From Trichomonas vaginalis G3 (lineage: Eukaryota; Parabasalia; Trichomonadida; Trichomonadidae), in the NCBI RefSeq assembly GCF_026262505.1, contig NC_067208.1:5899962-5963961 (forward strand): a stretch of 64,000 nt of DNA, given 5' to 3'. How positions within the stretch are numbered: the first letter of the stretch is position 1; each line of letters opens with the position of its first letter. The notes beneath the pieces are model-generated. The model ran no database searches, was not told the origin of the DNA, and was given only the letters and a program-made list of their open reading frames with translations. Positions 29,385 through 38,389 of the stretch are shown here, one piece after another. Both the position numbers and the translations under genes were made by a program.

Positions 29385-31300
29385 TATGGCAGTCCCAACG
29401 GGAACCGCGGTAATTTACCGAGGTTTCCGCACACCGGTTCCTTTTTTTTAGGAATTTTTTAGATTAAAAAATATGCTTTGTAAATCATTTTTTGTAAATC
29501 GGCAAAAATTTGGAAATATTCTGACGACAATAAATCTGGGAATAGTATTTGAAATACGAGAACAACCTATTTAAAAGTGTTTCGCTCGATTTTGTATAAT
29601 TTCAAATTTTCGCATATAGCTTTCCGTGAATTACCGTGATTTTACCGCCACATCAATAGTTTACGACACTTTTTCCGTAAATTGAGTAGTTTACTGCACT
29701 TTTTCCGTAAAATTGAGTTACGGGAATCCGTAAGATTACCATACCTCACTTCTAGTTGAAAATAGCATTAGTATATAATAAATAGATATATTATTCATAT
29801 TTTTGATTTTGAATTACGGAAAAAGTGAGTTCAGAACTTCCAATTATTATTTGATTAATTATGTTAAAAATACTATAAGGAATTAAAATACATAATGTTG
29901 AAATTTGAATTACGGAAAAAGTGAGGGTGAAAGTGAAGTGAAAAAGTAAGATATTTTTTGTTGAAATAATCATAGTTGTACAATTTTGAAACTATATGTA
30001 AAGCTATAAATTGAATAAATTCAAAAACAAAAATTGTTTATTCTTATTAATAAATTTATATTAATCAATATTTGAACAACCCGTAATTAAAATTGAATTC
30101 CTCTTAAAATTTAATCCATACGTTAATTTTTAATTTGCTCGGCGAATGCCGAGCTTCCCTACTTCTCTTGTCATTCCTTCAAAAACTCTAATCTCATCGC
30201 ACTTACAAACATCATGATTTGATGTATTGTCGAGAAATCTTAGACTTGTTTGTCATTTGATTATAGCATTTGAAAGTCATCTCGAAAATCGATTAACAAG
30301 ACAATTTCCCAAACATCTACATACAAGTAGATGATGGTAAACCCATTAGAGTTGTTTTTATGATTCCTCCAATCTTATGATGAGAAAAATCATATCAAAA
30401 CAGCTCTAATCGAACATTCTACACAGCTTAGCATCCAGCTAGTTCCAAGTAATGCGATTACAACATCAACGGCCAAAGCCTTTCAGAGTCCTTTAATCAT
30501 TTCTTCTCATCTCAATGTGAAGTGGCCCCAAACGAACTACAAGCTGACGTTACAACGCATTACAACCCGGTTAATACGAGCATATACATTAGAGCTGCTT
30601 TGTTATGATCTCCCTCATCAATTGATGAGAGATCTCATTATGAAGCAGCTCCAATCGAACTAAAAACCTACATACAAATGAGTGAAAACAAACTCATTAG
30701 AGTTGTGTTGCTTTGATTTCTCTCATCAGAAGATGAGAGATACCAGAACAAAACAACTCTAATCAAACTTTCTACACAACTCAGCACAGTATCAATGCAA
30801 AGTAATGCGTCTGTATCGTTAACAAGCAAAGTTGTTTCGGGTCCTTCCATTTTGGAAGAATTCGGAACAACTTTGCGAATTGATAGTGTAAACCCATATA
30901 CATGAAAGCGTGCATGCATAAAGACAGGTATTGTCAGCAATGACTACCTGCCCAGCTATGAGTGATCAGAGAATTACCATCTCAGGCTTTTTGAGAACGT
31001 TTCAGCCAGGACCCTCGTATGTTGACTGTGAGAAAGGCATCCTTTATCTGAAATAGATGCTTTTCCAACAATCAAATTCGAAGATCTTCGACGTTGTTGT
31101 AAAAAGAGAAGGAGAAGGAAAGAAGAGGAAGGAGAGGAAGAAGGAAAGGAAAAGAAGAAGAAGAAAAAAGAAAAAAAAAGAAGGACATATTAAATATAAT
31201 GCGCACTTAATAGTGCCGAGGCGGCGGAGCCCCCGAGGCGCGATTTTTTTGACCCTATATTACCGCACGGCAATGTTTTTCTCGATTTTGTACAGCCCTA
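29385..31300. mobile_element. 1.9-kb non-coding hairpin-rich repeat, copy B
   Basis: Second, near-identical copy of 23843-25758 in the same orientation, with the same ends (TATGGCAGTCCC and CAGCCCTA) but unrelated flanks on both sides. This places the boundaries of the repeated unit precisely. It contains the same three 68-bp hairpins (about 30343-30408, 30588-30655, 30696-30763) and purine tract. The high identity indicates recent movement or ongoing conversion. Confidence 0.75.
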
Positions 31301-31622
31301 CATTTTTAGAACTTTTATATTATGAAGTGAATAATCCCAATTGTAGAAATGATAAGGATAAGAAATTGATAACTAAAACAATAGTATTTCAAAGTGTTAT
31401 GATGTTTGATGTATTTACATAGATATGGATAAACGAAAAATATTTTTTAATCCGAATAAATTGAAAAATCTATTTCGATCTTTTGCAAGGAAAAGGCTAA
31501 TGCACATGTATTTACTAAAGGAATGGAGTATTAATGATGTAATCAACAAATCCTGCATTTATTTTGATAAATATTCATTTTTTAAAATTTTGACGAGTTC
31601 GAGGTGTTGTTTACTACATATA
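31301..31622. other. Spacer with a short unsupported frame
   Basis: Holds a 66-codon plus-strand frame (31425-31625, MDKRKIFFNPNKLKNLF) that I do not recognise. It may be the tail of a decayed gene. Otherwise A+T-rich. Confidence 0.35.
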
Positions 31623-31734
31623 TAAATTGCCCTGGCTGCGCCCAGAAACGAAAAATAACTAATAAGCCACTTCTGAAAATTCACGAATTCCTTACATGAA
31701 TTTTTCACAGAAATGACGCAGCCAGTGCAATTTA
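31623..31734. repeat. Small foldback sequence abutting the Maverick end
   Basis: 112 bp whose outer 18 bases are inverted repeats (TAAATTGCCCTGGCTGCG against CGCAGCCAGTGCAATTTA, one mismatch), with partial internal symmetry around ACGAATTCCTTACATGAATT. It ends three bases before the Maverick terminal repeat. It is probably a tiny MITE or foldback; its contact with the Maverick end suggests it was the target or a later neighbour insertion. Confidence 0.65.
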
Positions 31735-31737
31735 TTA

Positions 31738-31958
31738 AGTAGTGAAACCATAAATTTTAACATTTACTTTTCACATACACATATATAAAATAAAAAAATA
31801 AATTAAAAATAAATTAAGGTTAGTTTTTTGGGACAAACGGCTTAAGGTTAATTTTGGGTCAGTCGGTCAATGACCTTAAGGTTTTCGTTAACGAAAACAT
31901 AAATTTTTTAAAAGACCCCTACGGGGTCATGAGCCACTTTGTGGCTTAGGTGAGATCT
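31738..31958. repeat. Left terminal inverted repeat of Maverick 1
   Basis: 221 bp, matching the reverse complement of 49702-49921 with about three differences. It contains the palindromes GTTTTCGTTAACGAAAAC, GACCCCTACGGGGTC and GAGCCACTTTGTGGCTT near the inner edge. It starts AGTAGTG, typical of the AGT-type Polinton ends. Confidence 0.93.
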
Positions 31959-31984
31959 CACCCGATTTCTCACCTTCATGTTTT
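31911..31984. repeat. 74-bp subterminal palindrome block, copy 1
   Basis: The block from AAAGACCCCTACGGGG to CACCTTCATGTTTT is repeated without change at 40421-40494 inside the element. It is built of three adjacent palindromes (GACCCC/GGGGTC, AGCCAC/GTGGCT, GGTGAGATCTCACC), the last one followed by GATTTCTCACC. Confidence 0.95.
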
Positions 31985-32050
31985 CACTGATAGCTTTCTA
32001 TGTTTTCACTGATATTTAAAATAAATTATAAAAATTTTAAAAGATAGTAA

Positions 32051-33052
32051 ATGAGGAGACGTGTGAGAAATCCTATAACAGGTGAATATATACAGAGCGA
32101 TTCGACACATAGTGTCTCAGGTCCTTCGGACCGTTCGTCATCAAGTACTACAGCGTCAAGAACCACAGAACATTCATCAACAGCATCAAATACCACAGCC
32201 CGTTCAGATATTGTTAATTACGTTGCACCACCAGCAAGGCAAGCCGAAAACCATTCTGGTTTTGAGCTCCAAAGGAGCGAGCCTTTTTGGGATATGCCGC
32301 CACCACAACCTAAAACACAGTATAAACGTGCTGCCGGAAGAAATGCGGACGGTTCTACATTCGCTAGCGAGGAAAATTATTCAGTTCCTGATTATAACAA
32401 ATTAAACGAACATAAATATAAAATGAAGCAGTTAGATTCAAGCTATAATTTAGAAGTAATGAATAGGAAACGTCAGATGGAACAGGATAGATATAATCAC
32501 GAACGTGAAATGGCAGTGACAAGGGAACGTTTCGAACAGGATAAAAGAAATTGGGAGGATAAGAAAGATTTGATAAAAGGTTTCATGGATAGAATACAAA
32601 AGGCAGCGGATAAGAAGGCTGAAAGAGAAAATAAAATACAGCCTGACGACCCTAACATTAACACATCAATTTTATCACATTTTGGTTTAACTACTGCAGA
32701 TATTAATAATTCAAACGGTTTTCGACCAGGTTATTTAAGATTCAGGTCTAATTTAAGAAAGGGAATTTATCTCGGAACTTTTATAATTTATGGTGCTGCA
32801 GTTGTGCAGACAAACAAACCAGGGCTAATTTATGTAGTATATCGTGACGGAAGGAGTGAAAATATATGCTTTGAAAAACCTAACTTTGAAAGTGTCGCAA
32901 ACGTTACTAATAATAGAAATTATGGTTATTTCTTAGTTGATATTTTCGGTTATCCGACTTCAACTGATACAGACGTTTATGTTAACGCTAATGGTGAACT
33001 TATTGATAAACCTCATAGAAAAGGATGTCCGTGTAGAAAATGCAGAATATAA
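32051..33052 (+). CDS. Maverick 1 protein, coiled-coil, unknown
   Basis: 333 residues, not recognised. The N-terminal 60 residues are Ser/Thr-rich and low in complexity. Residues about 120-190 form a highly charged helical coiled coil (EVMNRKRQMEQDRYNHEREM and REENK-type continuation). The C-terminal 130 residues look globular with several beta-strand stretches (GIYLGTFIIYGAAVVQT, KPGLIYVVYRDGRSEN) and end in a short Cys motif, GCPCRKCRI. This could be a structural or virion-assembly protein. First gene inside the left terminal repeat, co-oriented with the next two. Confidence 0.75.
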   Translation: MRRRVRNPITGEYIQSDSTHSVSGPSDRSSSSTTASRTTEHSSTASNTTARSDIVNYVAPPARQAENHSGFELQRSEPFWDMPPPQPKTQYKRAAGRNADGSTFASEENYSVPDYNKLNEHKYKMKQLDSSYNLEVMNRKRQMEQDRYNHEREMAVTRERFEQDKRNWEDKKDLIKGFMDRIQKAADKKAERENKIQPDDPNINTSILSHFGLTTADINNSNGFRPGYLRFRSNLRKGIYLGTFIIYGAAVVQTNKPGLIYVVYRDGRSENICFEKPNFESVANVTNNRNYGYFLVDIFGYPTSTDTDVYVNANGELIDKPHRKGCPCRKCRI

Positions 33053-33085
33053 TTTAATAATTTTTATTTTTTACATTAATTAAAT

Positions 33086-34171
33086 ATGAGTACACCAGCA
33101 TTACCAGCACCAAACGGCGAAAATGCACCAGAGGTAAAATGGGATGACGATTACACTTTTGCTTTTACTAAAGACCATCAGGCTAAATATGCGGATGCAA
33201 TACCACCAAGGGAGGTTAAAGAGAGAAAAGCGAGAGGACGCAAAGGAGCCGATGAGTTATTTAATATAGTTTCATCAAAAACGGCAAGAGATATTAAAAG
33301 AAAGCAGGATTGGATTAGTAATGCATCATTTAATATATGGAATGCAAAAGATATGGAAAGACATGGAGGAGTTCAAAGATATTGGGGTCAGTTGGAAGAT
33401 TATGACCACGATGGAATGCCCATTGAATATGTCGTAAGAAGAGGAGGAAGCGACGGTCCTGTTGTGGCGGTTAATGGTTATACAACTTCAAAGTCCGATT
33501 TTCCATGGAGGTATGATTATTATGAAGCATACCCAACAGAAGAAAAGAGGAAAGAAAAATCATTCGGTGATTTCATTCATGATAAATATGGACCGAAGTA
33601 CAAACCTGACCATATGACTGTTGAAAGTTATAAATTAGATCCGGAAAGTGATAGTAGAACACGATGGATTAAACAGCATGGAGGTTATACCTATCCTGTA
33701 CCTAAAGATATTACACCATATCAGGCAATATCTACTATCGTTCATGGTATCATCGGTGATATTATATTAAATAATTATGCTAAAGGCGATGAAGAAATGG
33801 CAAAAGAAATTAGAAAGAAGATTATGAAAGCATCTGGAAAAGGTCCTGGTTTCGCATCCGTCCTATGCTCTTTGGTTTATGATACTGTCATAACAACTCC
33901 TATTCATGATTTATTAAGAACTAAAGGATTAATGCCTAAATACATTGAATTATTCGTGGAAACGAAGAGGAGAACCAAACCAGAGTTTGAATTTAAAGCT
34001 GAAAATCCAGAACATGCAGATATGTTTAATAAATGGTTAGCAGCGAAGAAGAAATATAAGCAAGCAGCGAAGAAGTTAGCAAAGCAGTACGTAAGTGATG
34101 AAAACAGAGCTAAATTTAAAGCTGATATTACTGCAAGAATTAAAGCATCGCTTGATAGGTTAAGTGCTTAA
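33086..34171 (+). CDS. Maverick 1 protein with DxDxxP and VNGY motifs
   Basis: 361 residues. A central region reads YDHDGMPIEYVVRRGGSDGP followed by VVAVNGYTTSKSDFPWRYDY, a pattern I associate from memory with proteins of giant viruses, virophages and polinton-like viruses (Asp-rich turn, then a VNGY-x4-SD-x-P strand); the link needs a search. The C-terminal 150 residues are helical and Lys/Ala-rich (KKYKQAAKKLAKQYVSDENR), suggesting DNA or RNA contact. It lies 34 bp after the previous gene and before the next plus-strand gene. Probably a virion protein; function unknown. Confidence 0.75.
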   Translation: MSTPALPAPNGENAPEVKWDDDYTFAFTKDHQAKYADAIPPREVKERKARGRKGADELFNIVSSKTARDIKRKQDWISNASFNIWNAKDMERHGGVQRYWGQLEDYDHDGMPIEYVVRRGGSDGPVVAVNGYTTSKSDFPWRYDYYEAYPTEEKRKEKSFGDFIHDKYGPKYKPDHMTVESYKLDPESDSRTRWIKQHGGYTYPVPKDITPYQAISTIVHGIIGDIILNNYAKGDEEMAKEIRKKIMKASGKGPGFASVLCSLVYDTVITTPIHDLLRTKGLMPKYIELFVETKRRTKPEFEFKAENPEHADMFNKWLAAKKKYKQAAKKLAKQYVSDENRAKFKADITARIKASLDRLSA

Positions 34172-34212
34172 AACTTTAACGTCTTAATTTTTAATTTTTT
34201 ATTTTTGATAAA

Positions 34213-34779
34213 ATGACGCGATTAGGAATAACGGCAAAGTTGGATTGCACAAAACAGGTTGTAAATGTAAACCCTGTTAATAACATTTCAGTAAATGTAC
34301 GTTCTCCATCACAAATTCAAAGAGGTGAAAATCCAAAAAATGAAGTACAACATGACCCGGTATATCCACCACCGGAAAACCCTTCGGGTTCAGTGGGATT
34401 TCATCCCGAAGCTTACATAACTCCTACGGAGGATAATATTAAGTATCTGACAGTAAGAAATGAAGAGTTAGTGGATAGATGCAAGGCGTTGGGAATTATT
34501 ATCGACATGTTTAAACATAACCCTATATACATAAACTCATTACTGTTAGTCGATGACGAAAAACTTTCTGAATTAATTAAATTATTAACTCATGCTGATA
34601 GGGTAGATATTGACGCTGAAGAATTAGGTGAAGGATGTCTATGCGGTGCTCAGGAATACAGAAAGGTTAACGCCATTTACGTTATCAAAGATGATAGAAC
34701 GTTTAACCTTAAATATGATTTCCCAGATGTTATGAAGGAGTTAAAGGAAATCGGAATTAATACAAAAATAATATGGTGA
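34213..34779 (+). CDS. Maverick 1 protein, unknown, 188 aa
   Basis: Not recognised. It begins with a beta-rich segment (TRLGITAKLDCTKQVVNVNP), has a proline-rich linker (DPVYPPPENPSGS) and a helical C-terminal part (YLTVRNEELVDRCKALGIII, LSELIKLLTHADRVD). It is the third gene of the plus-strand trio and is convergent with the minus-strand gene at 34806, with only 26 bp between stops. The upstream region is a T-rich run ending GATAAAATG. Confidence 0.7.
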   Translation: MTRLGITAKLDCTKQVVNVNPVNNISVNVRSPSQIQRGENPKNEVQHDPVYPPPENPSGSVGFHPEAYITPTEDNIKYLTVRNEELVDRCKALGIIIDMFKHNPIYINSLLLVDDEKLSELIKLLTHADRVDIDAEELGEGCLCGAQEYRKVNAIYVIKDDRTFNLKYDFPDVMKELKEIGINTKIIW

Positions 34780-34805
34780 ATTAATAAGTTAATTTTTATT
34801 TATTT

Positions 34806-35423
34806 TTACACTTCACTACTATCATATTTTTGCGTATATTCTTTATACATCATTGGTATATTTCCTAACTTACCCATTAATAATGTAGTTTGCTGATAAC
34901 ACTCTTTAGGTTCAATGGTATTATATTTCTCTTTTTCATCCAGTTTAGCATTAACAACTTCCCTATTTGATATTGCTTCACATGTTATCTTTTCCACTAC
35001 TGTTGAATCGAGAGGTTGCCTTAAATCTGAAGGATTGCATAACCAGACCAATAACATTCCATTATCAAATCTTATATCAACTTTTACCGCCGTTTTATAT
35101 TTTTCAAGCCATTGCGCCCCCCAGCTAATATATCTTGTATCACATTTAATCATAAATTTTTTATAAAATTCAATATGAACTTTGATAATACCATGATTAT
35201 TTATAAAACTTTTTGCAGGTTCTGGTGGCGTTATGTAAAATACTAAATCTATTACATGATATTTTTCCTTATTTTTATTAATTTCCTCATTATTCTTTCC
35301 AAGGTAATTTAATATAAAATTTTCGGAAGTCTTAAACTCTCCTAAATCGAAATGTCTCATTACCTCTGCATTATCTCCTGAATCGGAAATATTTTTGACA
35401 GCTTTCCATAATTTATCTATCAT
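34806..35423 (-). CDS. Maverick 1 protein, unknown, 205 aa
   Basis: Not recognised. A mixed alpha/beta protein with the strand-like segments YHVIDLVFYITPPEPAKSF and AVKVDIRFDNGMLLVWLCNP. It lies 20 bp downstream of the DNA polymerase gene on the same strand and could be cotranscribed with it. I found no protease, helicase or nuclease motif. Confidence 0.7.
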   Translation of the reverse strand: MIDKLWKAVKNISDSGDNAEVMRHFDLGEFKTSENFILNYLGKNNEEINKNKEKYHVIDLVFYITPPEPAKSFINNHGIIKVHIEFYKKFMIKCDTRYISWGAQWLEKYKTAVKVDIRFDNGMLLVWLCNPSDLRQPLDSTVVEKITCEAISNREVVNAKLDEKEKYNTIEPKECYQQTTLLMGKLGNIPMMYKEYTQKYDSSEV

Positions 35424-35443
35424 TTACATAAAAATAAAAATCT

Positions 35444-38041
35444 TTATTCATCAAAATATTTATTCCTATCACCTTTTTCATAAGAAGCTTTAACCTTACG
35501 TTTGAAAGTATCTAATGTCGAAACTGTTAAGTCTTTATTGAATTTAAAGCACGGCTGCCCCTCTGTTAAATCAAATGTTGCAGTTGCTCCGTTATATATG
35601 GATGTGTAAAACTTAATGGGGTCATAAACGCCTTCTTTATCTATACAGTTCTTTTTAATACTTTGCTGTGTTAAACCTTTTCCTCTTAAATGATATCCCA
35701 CTTCTCCTTTGCTATTTATTAATTTATGAACGTACATCTTTTTCATAAGAAATACAGATTCGATGGATATAGGAACTTCACCGTTAATGGGTTCAAAGTC
35801 AGGATGAAAATTACCTAAATCAGTACCTCTTAACTTACGATTATAAATCTTTTCATACTCTTCTTCTAAACGAGGGAGGTCGTCAATTTCAATCATAAAC
35901 GAATCAGTATCCTGGTAATATATATGACATTTCAAATCATAAGCTAAACACATTACCTCATTCATTATTCTTTTTGACATAGACAGAATATGAACGCCTA
36001 ATAATGTATTTGAAAACTGTTTATCTATGGGTTTAACGATTTTAAATAACGACGTATCATTTCCCATTTCAACTTCCTCCGCTATGTAGTTATAGTTTTT
36101 AGATACATAAGCATTAATCTCTTCTTCACCGTGTTTAAATCTTATTTCGCTATCGACTGGTTTTTGAATAGTTTTACCATAACATGAATTCATAATTAAT
36201 TTATAAAGTTGCTGTAAAGGATTACACTGCCTCTTATATTCCAAACGTTTATTAAAAAGGTTTCTTATCTCTTTCTGAATTCTAAAATCTTTCTTCCCCG
36301 TCCAGTAATAACCGCGTAAAATTTTGAAATGTATTTTTTGGAACTTAACTAAATCTTCTAAGTATATATCATCAACCGTCATGAATGTCTTTTCTTTTAA
36401 TATATCATCATTCAAATTTAATCCATCTTTCTTCTGAACTATTAACGGAAAGGTATAATGTTTATCGACTTTGACAATCTCTATTTCAATAACATATGCC
36501 GTTTTATCAGTTAAGAATGAATGTAATTTATCATAAATTTTATTCACATCCACATTTTCAAACACTTGCGGTATTCCTTCAACTGTATAAAGCCTCGCCA
36601 TTGCGGACGGATAAAGTGAAACAGCATCGTAATCAGTTAATTTCAAATTTAATTTCCACATTAAATTTTTAGCGGTCATGCATCTTCCACCATGTACAGC
36701 TTTTTGTATAAATTTTTGAACTACTCCAGAATATTCGTAAAGGTTACCGTTCGGGAGATATACACGCTGTCGAAACACTTCGTTAGCAAGTGATGAAATG
36801 CTGACGTGGTCTAGTGGTGAAATTCTAAATTCTTTAGTGAAATCATGACAGAATTTATTAAATCCTAACCTTAATATTTTTACATCTTGCTGGCAGTAAA
36901 ATTCAGCGTAAATGTACATATCGAAATGTTCTTCATCAATTCTGCAGTTAGGGATAGCGTCAATGTTTGAAATAAATAACTTCATATCTTCATCATTCCA
37001 TATTTTATCTTCATGGGCTGCATGCCCTGAACCCGAAGGGTTTTCTCCTCCACATTCTTTAATCACTCCTTTATTCTCTTTTAATCTTTCAAGTGTGTAA
37101 TACTTATACGGGAATATTTCCTTTCTTCCACTGTTTAAATTAAACATTGAAGGAATTTCGAATAACTTACAATTTAAAATCGGTAATGTATCCCTAAACT
37201 GTAACACTTTATTTTCAAATGTTAACGTTGAATTCATTATTTTAGTTCCTTTCTGGAGCATGTGTTGCATTTCTCCTTTATGACAAAACATACGTAAATC
37301 ATATGCAAGATTGTGAAAATAAACTATTGCTTTATCGGGAAGGAATTTAAGGAATTCATACGCGCAATCTTCACCTTTAAAAGTTTTTGTTTTAGTTCCT
37401 GATGAATTCTGAAGGCATACCATAAAGGGTTTATGAATCTCTCCTGAAACATCAGATTCAAAATCAGCGTACCAGTATGTAGTTTGTTCGTCTTTTTCAG
37501 TCTTAAATGATTTCTTCATTAAACGTGTGCAAAATTCAGGATTGTACTGAAGGTCTACATCCTCTACATCCTTTATATCTTTATGAAAACATGTTTGAAC
37601 TGTGCTAAAATCATTCCATGTCATTGGTTTAAAACATACACAGGGTTTATTTAATTTAACATTCACCTTATCGATGCATATTAACAATCTTATTAAAGCT
37701 CCGGACATTAAAAATCTGTCTTCTCTTTTGTCAGTAACCCACCCCTTACTTTTTGAATAAGTCCTATTTTGGTATGATAATGGTATATCTTCACCGTATA
37801 AGTATTTATGGATACAAAATGATTTAGTAATATTTGTTCTTTCTTCAATGAAATAATGACCATCGATAATGTTTAACGTTATATTTTTATCACCACAACC
37901 CAAAACGTTTTTTCTCTTCGAATTCTTTCGCTGGTCCTGTATTTGACAAATATCGTATTGCTTTAATTCTTCCTCTAACATTGAATCTAAGACGCTTTGC
38001 GAAATTTCCGGCTTCAAAAGATTTTCGTTAATGGTGTTCAT
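35444..38041 (-). CDS. Protein-primed DNA polymerase B (Maverick 1)
   Basis: 865-residue family-B polymerase of the protein-primed type that replicates Polintons. Exonuclease motifs: Asp193 in YWYADFESD, FHNLAYDLRMF, and FYCQQDVKILR. Polymerase motifs: A at about 470-482 (DYDAVSLYPSAMARL), B in KLIMNSCYGKTIQK, and C with Asp711 and Asp713 in YYQDTDSFMIE. The frame looks whole and the length fits known Polinton polymerases. A short Maverick promoter-like box (TTTTCTATAAAAAG) lies directly before the start. Confidence 0.95.
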   Translation of the reverse strand: MNTINENLLKPEISQSVLDSMLEEELKQYDICQIQDQRKNSKRKNVLGCGDKNITLNIIDGHYFIEERTNITKSFCIHKYLYGEDIPLSYQNRTYSKSKGWVTDKREDRFLMSGALIRLLICIDKVNVKLNKPCVCFKPMTWNDFSTVQTCFHKDIKDVEDVDLQYNPEFCTRLMKKSFKTEKDEQTTYWYADFESDVSGEIHKPFMVCLQNSSGTKTKTFKGEDCAYEFLKFLPDKAIVYFHNLAYDLRMFCHKGEMQHMLQKGTKIMNSTLTFENKVLQFRDTLPILNCKLFEIPSMFNLNSGRKEIFPYKYYTLERLKENKGVIKECGGENPSGSGHAAHEDKIWNDEDMKLFISNIDAIPNCRIDEEHFDMYIYAEFYCQQDVKILRLGFNKFCHDFTKEFRISPLDHVSISSLANEVFRQRVYLPNGNLYEYSGVVQKFIQKAVHGGRCMTAKNLMWKLNLKLTDYDAVSLYPSAMARLYTVEGIPQVFENVDVNKIYDKLHSFLTDKTAYVIEIEIVKVDKHYTFPLIVQKKDGLNLNDDILKEKTFMTVDDIYLEDLVKFQKIHFKILRGYYWTGKKDFRIQKEIRNLFNKRLEYKRQCNPLQQLYKLIMNSCYGKTIQKPVDSEIRFKHGEEEINAYVSKNYNYIAEEVEMGNDTSLFKIVKPIDKQFSNTLLGVHILSMSKRIMNEVMCLAYDLKCHIYYQDTDSFMIEIDDLPRLEEEYEKIYNRKLRGTDLGNFHPDFEPINGEVPISIESVFLMKKMYVHKLINSKGEVGYHLRGKGLTQQSIKKNCIDKEGVYDPIKFYTSIYNGATATFDLTEGQPCFKFNKDLTVSTLDTFKRKVKASYEKGDRNKYFDE

Positions 38042-38112
38042 GTCTTTTTATAGAAAATAAAAAAAAATAAATTTTTAAAAATTAAACTTATTTATTTCTT
38101 CACTAAATCCCG

Positions 38113-38349
38113 TTAGGCTTTATGGTTTCTTATGAAACCTAAACTGTTAATTGCTTGATAATGATTTTCTAAAGCTTCCCACATAGCTGATATACTTTTA
38201 CCGTTAAATAACCATTCGGTACCGTTATACTCAGCAATGATTTTTTCATTTTTGACCACCTTTAACGCTCCCTTATCATCCGTTGTAAACTGATAGTCAC
38301 CTATTTTAACATCGCTTTTATCAAACTTTGATAAATCAACTTTGAACAT
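38113..38349 (-). CDS. Small fiber-like protein of Maverick 1
   Basis: 78 residues. The pattern DYQFTTDDKGALKVVKNEKI, then IAEYNGTEWLFNGKSIS and a C-terminal helix matches the end of the protein at 42747-43262 (NYLIDTENGNLVIKTNSTDV, IARYNGESWAL). The two thus form a paralogous pair with a shared C-terminal module of the kind seen in phage-type fibers. It lies between the polymerase and capsid genes. Confidence 0.65.
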   Translation of the reverse strand: MFKVDLSKFDKSDVKIGDYQFTTDDKGALKVVKNEKIIAEYNGTEWLFNGKSISAMWEALENHYQAINSLGFIRNHKA

Positions 38350-38389
38350 TTATGTAAAAATAAAAAGTCAGTTCTTAATATTTAGTTTC

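Noticed and set aside
31425-31625. 66-codon frame between repeat copy B and the Maverick
   Set aside because: Length is near chance in this composition and no similarity is recognised.
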